Assembly (NCBI GenBank): GCA_016781705.1
Contig: JADDPV010000281.1
Span: 1 to 11,529 of the forward strand
Direction: 5' to 3'
Origin: Rubrobacter sp.
Lineage (GTDB): Bacteria; Actinomycetota; Rubrobacteria; Rubrobacterales; Rubrobacteraceae
Length of the DNA: 11,529 bases
Shown here: positions 1-8,037 of the stretch, one piece after another
Layout of the letters: each line of letters opens with the position of its first letter
How positions within the stretch are numbered: the first letter of the stretch is position 1
Notes under the pieces: model-generated
Told to the model about the DNA's origin: nothing
What the model saw: the letters and a program-made list of their open reading frames with translations, nothing else
Databases searched by the model: none
Program-made: the position numbers and the translations under genes

Positions 1-2610
1 CCTGGCCTGAAGCCGGCTCACGAGCAGGGAGGCGGTGACCCAGCCCATCTTGAGGGAGCCGGCCACCCTCCGGATGTCGTCCCAGTGCTTCAGGATGAGC
101 CCCTCATCGATCTTGCCCCTCAGGAGCGTCCCCGCGAACCCCGAGTCGTCCATCCCGTCGAGGCGGTACAAAAGCTGGTCTGAGACGTCGCGGATGCGCG
201 GGGAGAACCTGAGGCCCAACGCCGAGAAGAGCGCGAAGACGATCTCGGTGAACCCGGAGGTGTCGACGGCGTGCTCGAGCACGGGGAGCTCCGTCTCGTT
301 GCCCAAGATGCCATCGAGGACGTAGGTGGCGTCCCTGACGGTCGAGGGGATGACCTTGGTGCCGTACTGAGAGAACTGGTCTGAGGTCCACGAGTAGTAG
401 GTGAGGCCCCGCCCGTAGCCGAAGTAGTGGGGCAGGGGCCTCGCGTTCCTGGCCTTCACGTCCACGGGGAAGCGCTGCCCGTCGGAGGAGGAGAGCGTGC
501 CGCCGCCCCACGAGGTGCTCAACGGGAACCCGTGGTGGAAGTCCACCACCGCCGCCACGCCGTCCTTGAGCGTCTCCTCCCTGAGGTACCAGGTGGAGGC
601 CCAGGCGAGCTTCTCGTACGAGAGGTCGGCGAGCTCGGCCATCCTTACCGGCCCGAGGTTCGTGGCCTGGGCCAAAACCGAGGCGTAGAGGTGGACTCTC
701 AGGCCGGGGGAGCGGGGCTCGGAGCCTCCGACGTGGGCGAAGAGCCTCGAGAAGCGCGCGAGGCGGTTCACCTCCACGAGTAAGTCGGTCAACTCCACCT
801 GCGGGAGCCTCCCGCCGACCTCCTCGCGCAGGGCGAGGAGGCTCGGGGTCGGGTCCTCCGCGCGGTCCCGGGAGAAGACCAGCCTGTCGTCCTGCATCCT
901 GACCGTGGCCCCCCGGCGGACCGCACTTCTGAGGTTTTTGAGGAGCCCCTCCATCTCCGCCCTGCATGCCGCGAGGTGCTTCTCGCCGCTCGTCGGGGCG
1001 CCGCTCGGAAGGCGCGCCTCCCGTTCGAGGGCGGGCCAATCGGCTTGGGGAATCAGGTAGCTCTGGGGGTCTGCGTAGCGGCGGCTGCCCTCGACCCATA
1101 CATCCCCCGAGCGCAGCGCCTCGCGCAGCGTGGCGAGCAGGCAGAGCTCCCAGTACGTCCTGTCCACGCGGCCGTCCCCGTCCACGACGTAGGGGACCCA
1201 CTTCGCGGGCACGAAGCCCAAGGGCGCATCGTCGGGCACCCGCCTCCTCTTCTCGGTGTTGAGGCGGACGAGGAGCGAGACGACCTCGAGCAAGGGGGCG
1301 TCCTCGCGGTTGGAGCGGAAGCGGAAGGAGGCGAGGAAGGCGGGGGCGGACTGGCGGACGTAGGAATATCGCGCGGCCAAAAAGTCGTAGTAGTTGTCGT
1401 CCATGGGGCGCACGAGGCACTCGGACTCCTCCACTGCCTCGAGCAGCTTTTCGGCCGAAGCGACCCGCCCGAAGGCCGCCGCCCGCACGTCCCCGTCCGC
1501 TATGCTCCCGTCGAGCAGGACCTTGCCGATTTCGCGAAACAGCCTGACCTTCTCGTCGGTCGCCCTCTTCGCGCTCCGCCTGAACTCCTCGAGGTCGCGC
1601 CTTGCGTGCGAGTCGGCCTGCTGGAGGCACCTGTCGAAGAGGTCGACGATCTCGTCGGTGGTCTCCCGGTGGGCCTCGGCCAGGAAGGCCAAGAGGATCG
1701 GGTGGCGGCGCTCGGGGGCGAGCCTCTTGAGGGCCTGGTTGGTGTGCCGGCGCCCGAGGCCCGCAAGCCTCCTGAGCCGATTGGGGTTGACGGCGGAGAG
1801 GTCCAGCCGGTCGGCACCCATCTCCCGCAGGACCGCGAGCTTCCTCAACTGAGCCAGGATCGCCGGCGGGCTGTTCGAGGTCGCCCCCTCCTTGAGCCAC
1901 GAGTGCTTCGTGCGGCCGGGCGCGGGGCCCGGCGAAGCCCGGCGCCCGGCCCGTCTCGCGGTCCCGCCTCGGGCTCCGCCCCCAGCCGCTCCCGCGTCGT
2001 CGTGCGGTTCGGGATCCAGGAGGGCGTCGAGCCGCGCTCTCGTCTCGGGCGTGAGGAGAGGGGCGACCGCGCGGAAGGTCTCCCCGTTCGCCCGCTCCCT
2101 CGCCGCAGCCGCCATCCGCTCCAGGCGACTCACGCCCGGCCTGACGACCTTCTCGGCCTTGAGCCTCTCGGCGGCGAGCCGCACGAGCAGGGCGGGGTCG
2201 TCGTGCTCCAAAGCTCGCCCCACCATCCAGCCGAAGAGGTTCCGCACGTCCTCGCGGGAGGGCCTGCGGTAGCCCAGGTGTTCGTAGACGGTCTTGAGGT
2301 GGTCGGTCTTGGTCCGCTCGCGTTCGGGGTATCCCGCGAGCGCTTCGGGCGCCACCACGACCTGCTGCCCCAGGTACCAGGCCACGTTCTCCGGGGCCGA
2401 GGCCAGGTCTTCTGGGCAGAAGCCGAGGTACCTCACCGCGCACAAGGCGAAGGCGAAGCCCAGGCGGTTCGCAGGCGCGCTCCTCGCGGGCACCAGCGCC
2501 CTGTCGGCGCCCGTGAGCGTGAAGTAGGCGTAGAGGTCCTCCTCGGGGACCTCCGCCGGGAAGCCGCCCAATCGCTCCCACTCCGCGTTGGTCAGAAGAC
2601 CCACCGGCAC
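1..2610 (-). CDS. tnpA: Tn3-family transposase TnpA, C-terminus cut by window edge
   Basis: Catalyses replicative transposition of a Tn3-type element. The frame is open without a stop for 870 codons and runs off position 1. The start chosen is GTG at 2610, giving (M)PVGLLTNAEWERLGGFPAE, which matches the usual start of DUF4158-type Tn3 transposases; a G-rich ribosome site (AAGGGGGGG) precedes it. The catalytic region contains the family signature SSSDGQRFPVD (Asp about residue 710) and VDTSGFTE (Asp about 783). The 73-residue spacing fits the first two acids of the Tn3 DDE triad. The third acid, Glu, should lie past the window edge; the usual length is about 970-1000 residues. A Gly/Arg-rich low-complexity insert sits near residues 205-232. 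The frame stays open upstream to an ATG at 2682, but the added residues do not look like the family. No resolvase gene is visible in the window. Family assignment is very sure. Confidence 0.95.
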   Translation of the reverse strand, partial: MPVGLLTNAEWERLGGFPAEVPEEDLYAYFTLTGADRALVPARSAPANRLGFAFALCAVRYLGFCPEDLASAPENVAWYLGQQVVVAPEALAGYPERERTKTDHLKTVYEHLGYRRPSREDVRNLFGWMVGRALEHDDPALLVRLAAERLKAEKVVRPGVSRLERMAAAARERANGETFRAVAPLLTPETRARLDALLDPEPHDDAGAAGGGARGGTARRAGRRASPGPAPGRTKHSWLKEGATSNSPPAILAQLRKLAVLREMGADRLDLSAVNPNRLRRLAGLGRRHTNQALKRLAPERRHPILLAFLAEAHRETTDEIVDLFDRCLQQADSHARRDLEEFRRSAKRATDEKVRLFREIGKVLLDGSIADGDVRAAAFGRVASAEKLLEAVEESECLVRPMDDNYYDFLAARYSYVRQSAPAFLASFRFRSNREDAPLLEVVSLLVRLNTEKRRRVPDDAPLGFVPAKWVPYVVDGDGRVDRTYWELCLLATLREALRSGDVWVEGSRRYADPQSYLIPQADWPALEREARLPSGAPTSGEKHLAACRAEMEGLLKNLRSAVRRGATVRMQDDRLVFSRDRAEDPTPSLLALREEVGGRLPQVELTDLLVEVNRLARFSRLFAHVGGSEPRSPGLRVHLYASVLAQATNLGPVRMAELADLSYEKLAWASTWYLREETLKDGVAAVVDFHHGFPLSTSWGGGTLSSSDGQRFPVDVKARNARPLPHYFGYGRGLTYYSWTSDQFSQYGTKVIPSTVRDATYVLDGILGNETELPVLEHAVDTSGFTEIVFALFSALGLRFSPRIRDVSDQLLYRLDGMDDSGFAGTLLRGKIDEGLILKHWDDIRRVAGSLKMGWVTASLLVSRLQAR

Positions 2611-2796
2611 GCCTTGCCCCCCCTTCCGCCTAACCGTCCCCTTACTGCAAATTGGACAATGGACCTTTAGTACAAGATGCATCGCGACGCAAGGGGAGGT
2701 AGCCGGAGGCGTGGGCGGATCGGGCTGGCGACTCGTTTGCGGAAGTGGTCTCGTCGATCGTTGCAACGTTTGACGCGGACGGCGAGGTGCCCCAAC

Positions 2797-3936
2797 ATGG
2801 GCCAATGGCCCGTCCAACAGCGGCAGAAGAACCGAAGTGTCGCCCGTCGACGAGCGGTTTCGGACGCCGGAGCCAACCACACCTATGAGAATCGCGCGTT
2901 GCCGGTGAGCGCGGCGGCCAGGCGCTCCGTGGTCGACTCGCTGGCTCAGGGCGAGACGGTCGAGCTTTCGGGAGAGGGCGTACTCACCCTCCAACCTGGC
3001 CAAAGCGGACCACCTGTGGGGCCGGGTCGGGTCCGCTTTCGGCTCGTATACGCGCCTGAGGAGGGGACGGATCGCCCCACCCGCACGATCGCCTTGAGCC
3101 TGGAAGCTACGGACGATGGCGGTAGAGGAATATTAGGCTACTCGCCCGCAGCGGGCGGTCCCGTGCCCATACCGCGCTACGACTTTCGCGGGATCGCCGC
3201 GTCTGACGGCGAGGACGTGCCGACGCGCATGGAGCCGGTGTTGGTTGACCATAGGTTTTCGGCGAGCATGCACGGCGCTCTCTACGAGGATTTCACCTTC
3301 AAAGTTGTAAGCGGAGAGGGTCTGGGGTCGAAGGTGACGCGCGCCCGGGCCGTCGTCCCCAACCTGCCGGCGCCCTCGGTCGAGACGGAAACCTCGGGCC
3401 TGAAGGTGCGCCTCGAGCCAATCCACCCCGACGCGGACGGCGCCATCCGGGATCCGGCGAACGCGAACAAGGCGCTACCCACCTGCCTCTTGCACCTGGA
3501 ACGAGCGGAGGGCGCGGAGGCTCCCGACATCGCCGAAGCGATCGAGGTCTTCGGCTGGCTCCTCAGTTTCTACGCGGGAGGGCCGGTGCACCCCAATGCG
3601 TGGGAAGGGGAGACGGAGGCCGGACCCTTGTGGTGTCTGCGGGCCTCCGACGTGAGGCGCCTCCCTGCGGAGCCCCTGCAGACGTGCCTGCCGCGCAACG
3701 CCCTGGGGCCGTTCCTCGGGAGAGCTTGGGAGGCCTGGACCGGCCTCGACGACCGCCACAAGGGCCGCCTCCGGGGCGTGGTGAACCTCTACGCTCAGAT
3801 TCTCAGCTCCACCTACCCCATACAACAGATCGCCCTGACCGCCATGTACCTGGAGCGCTTCAGGGAGTTGGTGCTCGGCAACGAGACGGTGCCCGAGAAG
3901 ATCCACGCCAAAGAGAAGGGGTTTCGACGAAGATAA
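2797..3936 (+). CDS. ApeA-like HEPN protein, N-terminal part (frame-disrupted)
   Basis: This is the 5' portion (379 codons) of a gene whose natural continuation is in the +1 frame (next entries). It holds a beta-rich N-terminal half (for example VRFRLVYAPEE and IALSLEATDD), then a more helical part with FGWLLSFYAGG and LYAQILSS..ALTAMYLERFREL leading toward the HEPN bundle. Together with the downstream RNxxxH motif and a combined length near 510 residues, this fits ApeA-type anti-phage proteins (beta N-domain plus HEPN). The ApeA assignment is moderate and rests on layout rather than a decisive motif. The ATG at 2797 is preceded by GAGGTG at 2784-2789 with good spacing. The frame is open further up to an ATG at 2677, but those codons look noncoding, being Arg-rich with poor third-position bias. 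The true start could also lie nearer 2900. It diverges from the transposase gene, with about 190 bp between the two starts. As written, the frame ends ...KGFRRR-stop, losing the catalytic domain. Confidence 0.6.
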   Translation: MGQWPVQQRQKNRSVARRRAVSDAGANHTYENRALPVSAAARRSVVDSLAQGETVELSGEGVLTLQPGQSGPPVGPGRVRFRLVYAPEEGTDRPTRTIALSLEATDDGGRGILGYSPAAGGPVPIPRYDFRGIAASDGEDVPTRMEPVLVDHRFSASMHGALYEDFTFKVVSGEGLGSKVTRARAVVPNLPAPSVETETSGLKVRLEPIHPDADGAIRDPANANKALPTCLLHLERAEGAEAPDIAEAIEVFGWLLSFYAGGPVHPNAWEGETEAGPLWCLRASDVRRLPAEPLQTCLPRNALGPFLGRAWEAWTGLDDRHKGRLRGVVNLYAQILSSTYPIQQIALTAMYLERFRELVLGNETVPEKIHAKEKGFRRR

Positions 3937-3937
3937 G
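3916..3937 (+). other. +1 frame-change site splitting the HEPN gene
   Basis: The upstream frame reads AAG GGG TTT CGA CGA AGA TAA and stops. Skipping one base after GGG TT/TTT gives KGFDEDKVAKMLRNVL, which joins smoothly into the downstream HEPN frame. The extra base lies in a GGGG-TTT homopolymer junction. It may be a real disabling insertion, a sequencing or assembly error, or less likely a slippery +1 site, since TTT can re-pair as TTC before the CGA codon. Confidence 0.8.
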
Positions 3938-3946
3938 GTCGCCAAG

Positions 3947-4348
3947 ATGCTGAGGAACGTGTTGAACGACTTGGTCGGGTTCGTCGCGGGCTTGGACCAC
4001 GACGATCGCGGCAAGCTGCGCAGGGCCATCGACGGCATCGGCGGGGGCCACGTCTCGGGCCTCTTCAGGCCGTCGTTCCAAAGGTCGCTGATGGAGCTGT
4101 ACGGCAGGGCGCGCCTGCCGTTGCCGGACCGGGACGAGCTCAAGACGTTCATCGACGAGCGCAACGCGGTGGTCCACGGCTACTGGAACCCGAGCCCCGA
4201 GAACGCCCTGCCCTCGCACCGCCTGGCCGAGTACGGCACCAACCTCCTCGAGAAGCTCATCCTGAGGTTCTTTCGCTACGACGGCCCCTACTACGACCGC
4301 ACCATCGGCGAGGCTACGCCCTTCGAACACAAAGACCCCGGTTGGTGA
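3947..4348 (+). CDS. ApeA-like HEPN protein, C-terminal HEPN part
   Basis: This 133-residue frame begins at an internal ATG and is best read as the C-terminal third of the gene starting near 2797. The reading extends upstream in the same frame to the GAC at 3926. It is helical and carries FIDERNAVVHGYW, with Arg72, Asn73 and His77. This R-N-x-x-x-H form of the HEPN Rx4-6H motif marks the RNA-cleaving centre in known HEPN ribonucleases. No Shine-Dalgarno sequence suits the ATG at 3947, which argues against an independent gene. If translated alone it would be a HEPN domain without its N-terminal regulatory or targeting part. Other HEPN families remain possible (for example MAE_28990/RiboL-like or swt1-like); the HEPN motif itself is clear. 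Confidence 0.65.
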   Translation: MLRNVLNDLVGFVAGLDHDDRGKLRRAIDGIGGGHVSGLFRPSFQRSLMELYGRARLPLPDRDELKTFIDERNAVVHGYWNPSPENALPSHRLAEYGTNLLEKLILRFFRYDGPYYDRTIGEATPFEHKDPGW

Positions 4349-4400
4349 CCGGCGCCGCCGTATCCTTGCAACACTTCGTTACAACAGAGCCCGCCGCGGC

Positions 4401-4429
4401 TTCACGCCGCCCTAAAAAACCGCTATCCT
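4401..4429 (+). promoter_or_regulatory. Candidate sigma70-type promoter for the AbiV/NB-ARC pair
   Basis: TTCACG (4401-4406) and TATCCT (4424-4429) are separated by exactly 17 bp, each matching four of six consensus bases. The spacer contains an A6 run. Transcription would begin near 4436, leaving a leader of about 80 nt before the GTG at 4515. Arms GCCAG (4434-4438) and CTGGC (4453-4457) could form a small leader hairpin. This is a prediction from spacing and hexamers only. Confidence 0.35.
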
Positions 4430-4514
4430 GAACGCCAGGTAAGTGACGTTTGCTGGCATTCGACAAGAAGGACCCAGCGGTGTATCAATCTGTTGCAGGT
4501 CGAGAGGCTGGTGT

Positions 4515-5303
4515 GTGAGCGGCGAGGAGCGGCTGGCGAGGGAGCGGCTCGAGAGGTTCGGTCTCGAAGATCTGCCCGCCGTGGAGGGGGCGGTCCCGAA
4601 CGTTTACAGGGGCCGCCTGACGGACGAGGAGCTCCTGGAGGGCGCGAGGACGATCTCGCGCAACGCCGAGGAGCTCCTGGAGGACGCGAGTCTCCTGTTC
4701 GAGAACGGCAGGCACGCGCGGGCGGCGTCGCTCGCGATCCTCGCCCTGGAGGAAAACTTCAAAAAGCTCATGCTGTTCGTTCATCCCCTCGTTAGGGAGG
4801 ACCAGCAGGGCCGCAAGGAGTTCTGGAGGGCTTGGCGGGACCACAAGGTCAAGTCGAGCACGCCCGCGACCGCGCCCTTCCTTCTCGGGCAGATCGACGG
4901 GGAGCGGCGGGTTCAACTGACGGAGGCCCTGGGGCGTTGGGCCGACGCCCTCAAGCAGAGGGGCCTGTACGCCGACTGCTACGAGGAGGCCCTCGGAAAT
5001 ACCGGCGGGCCGGCATGGGCGTTGCCCTCCCGAGCGGTGAGCGAAGAGGAGGCCCGAAAGGCCATCGAGATGGCCACCGCCTTCACGGTGCCCCTCGCGG
5101 AAGAGGACGCGCGGTGGATGCTCGCTTGCGCGAGTTCCTCCGGCAACGTCCTGGAAGTCTTGCTCGCTATGGCCGACCGGGTCGAGGGCCTGTCCGAGGG
5201 GGAGGACTGGGGTGCGATCGGTTCGTCTCCGGAAAACGTCCGGCGGTTCGTCGAGGCCGTGGCGAAGTCGTTCGGGGAAGACGGGACCGATGGACCGGGG
5301 TAG
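4515..5303 (+). CDS. AbiV-family HEPN abortive-infection protein
   Basis: This protein of about 262 residues contains the AbiV-type HEPN helix pair ISRNAEELLEDASLLFENGR...AILALEENFKKLMLF (about residues 47-88), with its hallmark small-residue helix ending in ALEE (77-80). It is followed by FWRAWRDHKVK, where Arg105-x4-His110 can supply a HEPN Rx4H centre. Lactococcal AbiV is known to stop phage protein synthesis after interacting with a phage product; the role here is inferred by family. The GTG at 4515 was chosen because GAGAGG (4502-4507) sits 7 nt upstream. The frame is open to an ATG at 4443, but the extra 24 residues (Cys-rich, no ribosome site) look noncoding. The C-terminal half is helical and has no domain I recognise. 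Its last 14 nt overlap the start of the NB-ARC gene, implying translational coupling and joint function. Confidence 0.8.
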   Translation: MSGEERLARERLERFGLEDLPAVEGAVPNVYRGRLTDEELLEGARTISRNAEELLEDASLLFENGRHARAASLAILALEENFKKLMLFVHPLVREDQQGRKEFWRAWRDHKVKSSTPATAPFLLGQIDGERRVQLTEALGRWADALKQRGLYADCYEEALGNTGGPAWALPSRAVSEEEARKAIEMATAFTVPLAEEDARWMLACASSSGNVLEVLLAMADRVEGLSEGEDWGAIGSSPENVRRFVEAVAKSFGEDGTDGPG

Positions 5304-8001
5304 GGAGCGGGCACCGTCGCCCGAGCCTTCCGAGTCGTCGGTCCCCGCGTCGCGGAAGGGGCTGGCGAGGAGGCGAAAGGCGAGGCTGCTTCTCGTCGCC
5401 GCCGCGGTAGCGGCCGGGGCGCTGACGGTCCGTTGGTGGCTTCCGGGGATCGCCGTCTTGCTTGGCTTCCTCGAGGCCAACGACGAGGCGATCGGGGGTT
5501 TGGCCGACCTGGCGACGATCTTCCAGTTCCTCGGGGTCGTCGCGGCTTTAGTGCTCGGCTTCCTGGGGTTTAGGCGCTTCGCAGGAGGAGGCGCCGAAGA
5601 GGCCGCGACCCCGGCGCCCGCCGTCGCGCAAGGGGAAGGGAGCGTCTACGCCGGCCGGGACATCGTCGGGCCCATGATTACCGGCGGCCGCAACGTGCTG
5701 CGCGTGGAGATGGGCGAGGAGCTATACGAGCGGCTGAGGTCGAACGCCGCCCCGGCTTCCCCCGGCGTCGCCCCTCCGGTGCCGGAGGCGTTCGTCGGCC
5801 GGGAAGGGGACGTGGCGGAACTCAAGGGGCGCCTGAGGCAAGCCACCCGGGACGGGGATGCGGCCGTGCAGGTGCTCACGGCGGTTCACGGGTGGCCCGG
5901 CGTCGGAAAGACAGCGCTCGCGGCCAAGCTCGTCCACGACGAGGAGGTTCGGGGGATGTTCCCGGACGGGGTTCTCTTCGCCTCCCTCGGGCAGGAGCCG
6001 GACGTGCTGTCGACGATCGTCTCCTGGGGCCGTTCCTTGGGGGTCGGCGACCTTTCCGACGCCGAGACCGTGGCCGAGGCTTCCGGGCGCCTCCGGGCCG
6101 CGATGCTGGACAAGAGGGCGCTCCTCGTCCTCGACGACGTGTGGGAGACCGCGCACGCCCTCCCCTTGGCCGTGGGCGGAAGGCGCTGCGGGACGGTGGC
6201 GACCACGCGCCTCGACCGAGTGGCCCGGGAACTCTCCCCGAGGGCCGAGGGCGTATATAGGCTCGAGGTGCTCTCCGAGGAGAAGGCGCTCGAGCTGCTG
6301 GAACAACTCGCTCCTAGCGTCGTAGAGAATCATCCGAGCGAGGGTCGTGAGTTGGTCCGCGAGCTCGACGGCCTGCCCCTCGCCGTCAGGATCGCCGGTG
6401 GCCTGCTCGCCGCAGAGGCTTCCGCGGGGCTCGACGTGCCCGGTCTTCTGGAGGAATTGCGGGAGGGCAGGCGGTTGCTCGAAGAGGAGGCCCCGTCCTC
6501 CTACGCCCTTCTGCTGGGCCAGGTTCCGCTCACCGTCGCCGCGCTGCTGTGCAGGAGCACCGACCGACTGAGGCCGCTCTACCGCAGGAGGTTCGCCCTG
6601 CTGGGCGTCCTGCCCCCCCACCCCGTATCTTTCGACACGCCCGCCGCCCAAGATGTCTGGGCCATGAACTCCGACCCTCGGATGACGCTGCGGGCGCTCC
6701 TCGATCGCGGCCTCATAGAGCCGGCCGGCGACGGGCGCTTCCAGATCCACTCGCTGCTCTCGGCCTTCGCCGCCTCCATGATCGAAGAGGATCCCGAACT
6801 ACCAAGCTTAAGGGAGGTGCAGCTACGGCGCTTGCGCCACTACGAGGTGAAGCTGGGCGCGGCAAACGAGGCCTTCCTGCTCGGCGGGCAGGCGCAGCGA
6901 GACTGGCTCGGGGTCTTCGACGCGGACTGGGAGGGCATCAGGGCTGCCTACCTCTGGGGAGCGTCTCGCATCGAGGAGGACGAGGAGGCCGCGGATTACG
7001 TAAACCGCTACGCCGGCGCCGGTGCGAGCGTGCTCGCCTTCCGCCTGCCGCCGCGGGAGTTCATCCGGTGGATGGAGCTCGCGCTGCGGGCTGCCCGCCG
7101 GCTCGAGGACGCCGAGTCCGTGGTGACGCGTAAGGCCAACCTGGGCACCGGTTACCTAATGGCGGGCGCTTACCCGGAGGCATTACCGTACTTCGAAGAG
7201 GCCCTTGCCGATGCGCGCGCCGCCGAGGACCGGCACGGCGAGGCCCCCGCGCTCGGGAACCTGGCAAGCACGTACTCCGCCTTGGGCGATACCGACCGAG
7301 CCGTGGCTTGCGCCGAGGAGTGTGTGACCGTGGCGCGCGAGATCGGCGACAGGGGCATCGAGGCCAAAGCTCTCGGTACCTTGGGCGAGATCTACGCCGA
7401 ACTTGGGCGGCCGCGCGACGCGGTGCGTTGCCTAAAGGGCCAGAAGGACGTCGCCCACGAGATCGAGGACGCCCCGAGCGAGGCCCGCGCTCTGCGCAAG
7501 CTCGGCATCTTCTACAGGGAGCTGGGTCACCCTTGGCGGGCGGCCGTGTTTTTCGGAGCGGCCGCCTCCGCCTTCGAGGACCTCGACGACCGCGAGACCT
7601 TTCGCGGGGTGCTCCTGAGCCACGGCATCCTCTGCGCCAAGCAGGAGGCGTACGAGGACGCCCTCGGGCTGTTCGATCGCGTGCTGGAGTCCGCCGAAGG
7701 GGACGGCGACAGCGCGGCTGGGGCCCCGGCGCTCATGAACCAGGGCAACGTCCGGGAAGCCCAAGGGCTTCCCGACCTCGCGAAAGACCTCTACCGCCGG
7801 TCCAAGAACGCCGCGAGCGAGGGTGAACAGGCGGGCACCGTAGGCGACGCTTCTTGGAACCTGACGCAGCTCCTCGAGGCCGAGGGCGACCGCCGGGGAG
7901 CCGTCGGAGCCGCGCGAGACGCCTCGGACGCCTACCGCTCGGTCGGCGACCCGAGGGCGGAGACGATCGACGCGTGGCTGCGCGAGCGGGGCGTCGGTTG
8001 A
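5290..8001 (+). CDS. Membrane-anchored NB-ARC (STAND) ATPase with TPR repeats
   Basis: This 903-residue NLR-like signal-transduction NTPase has, in order: a basic cytosolic start; two hydrophobic segments (about 33-61 and 74-94) that likely anchor it in the membrane; a linker with VYAGRDIVGPMITGG (119-133), like the Gly/Asp repeats that precede many bacterial STAND modules; and FVGRE (168-172) opening the NB-ARC. The NB-ARC shows Walker A GWPGVGKT (201-208), Walker B LLVLDDVW (278-285), sensor VATTR (303-307), GLPLA (361-365) and an MHD-like QIHSLL (485-490). Tetratricopeptide repeats fill about 610-890, for example NLGTGYLMAGAYPEALPYFEEAL. All nucleotide-binding motifs look intact. The ATG at 5290 is preceded by GGGGAAG (5274-5280) and overlaps the AbiV-like gene by 14 nt. 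An in-frame ATG at 5212 lies deep in that gene and is unlikely. There is no enzymatic effector domain (TIR, nuclease, protease), so the effector is either the membrane segments or the AbiV-like partner. The TPRs probably sense the trigger. Confidence 0.9.
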   Translation: MDRGRERAPSPEPSESSVPASRKGLARRRKARLLLVAAAVAAGALTVRWWLPGIAVLLGFLEANDEAIGGLADLATIFQFLGVVAALVLGFLGFRRFAGGGAEEAATPAPAVAQGEGSVYAGRDIVGPMITGGRNVLRVEMGEELYERLRSNAAPASPGVAPPVPEAFVGREGDVAELKGRLRQATRDGDAAVQVLTAVHGWPGVGKTALAAKLVHDEEVRGMFPDGVLFASLGQEPDVLSTIVSWGRSLGVGDLSDAETVAEASGRLRAAMLDKRALLVLDDVWETAHALPLAVGGRRCGTVATTRLDRVARELSPRAEGVYRLEVLSEEKALELLEQLAPSVVENHPSEGRELVRELDGLPLAVRIAGGLLAAEASAGLDVPGLLEELREGRRLLEEEAPSSYALLLGQVPLTVAALLCRSTDRLRPLYRRRFALLGVLPPHPVSFDTPAAQDVWAMNSDPRMTLRALLDRGLIEPAGDGRFQIHSLLSAFAASMIEEDPELPSLREVQLRRLRHYEVKLGAANEAFLLGGQAQRDWLGVFDADWEGIRAAYLWGASRIEEDEEAADYVNRYAGAGASVLAFRLPPREFIRWMELALRAARRLEDAESVVTRKANLGTGYLMAGAYPEALPYFEEALADARAAEDRHGEAPALGNLASTYSALGDTDRAVACAEECVTVAREIGDRGIEAKALGTLGEIYAELGRPRDAVRCLKGQKDVAHEIEDAPSEARALRKLGIFYRELGHPWRAAVFFGAAASAFEDLDDRETFRGVLLSHGILCAKQEAYEDALGLFDRVLESAEGDGDSAAGAPALMNQGNVREAQGLPDLAKDLYRRSKNAASEGEQAGTVGDASWNLTQLLEAEGDRRGAVGAARDASDAYRSVGDPRAETIDAWLRERGVG

Positions 8002-8037
8002 TGGCCCGGTTGCAGACGTCGACCGGAGGGAGGAGAA

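Noticed and set aside
104..2581. Open frame of 825 codons on the minus strand
   Set aside because: Its translation is low-complexity Arg/Pro/Gly, a GC-bias shadow. The true frame, offset from it, reads an unmistakable Tn3 transposase without a stop.
976..2670. Open frame of 564 codons on the plus strand
   Set aside because: Antisense shadow of the transposase gene with no recognisable domain or ribosome site.
2611..2682. N-terminal extension of the transposase from ATG 2682, including a CPIC motif
   Set aside because: The family starts at MPVGLLT; the added 24 residues have no family support and overlap a likely transposon end. Treated as chance.
4338..4355. CCGGT-TGGTG-ACCGG hairpin at the end of the HEPN frame as a terminator
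   Set aside because: The 5-bp stem includes the stop codon and no T-run follows.
4485..5480. 331-codon minus-strand frame opposite the AbiV-like gene
   Set aside because: Pro/Gly/Arg-rich shadow of two well-supported plus-strand genes.
5722..6750. 342-codon minus-strand frame opposite the NB-ARC region
   Set aside because: Lies entirely opposite conserved NB-ARC motifs and its translation has no domain character.
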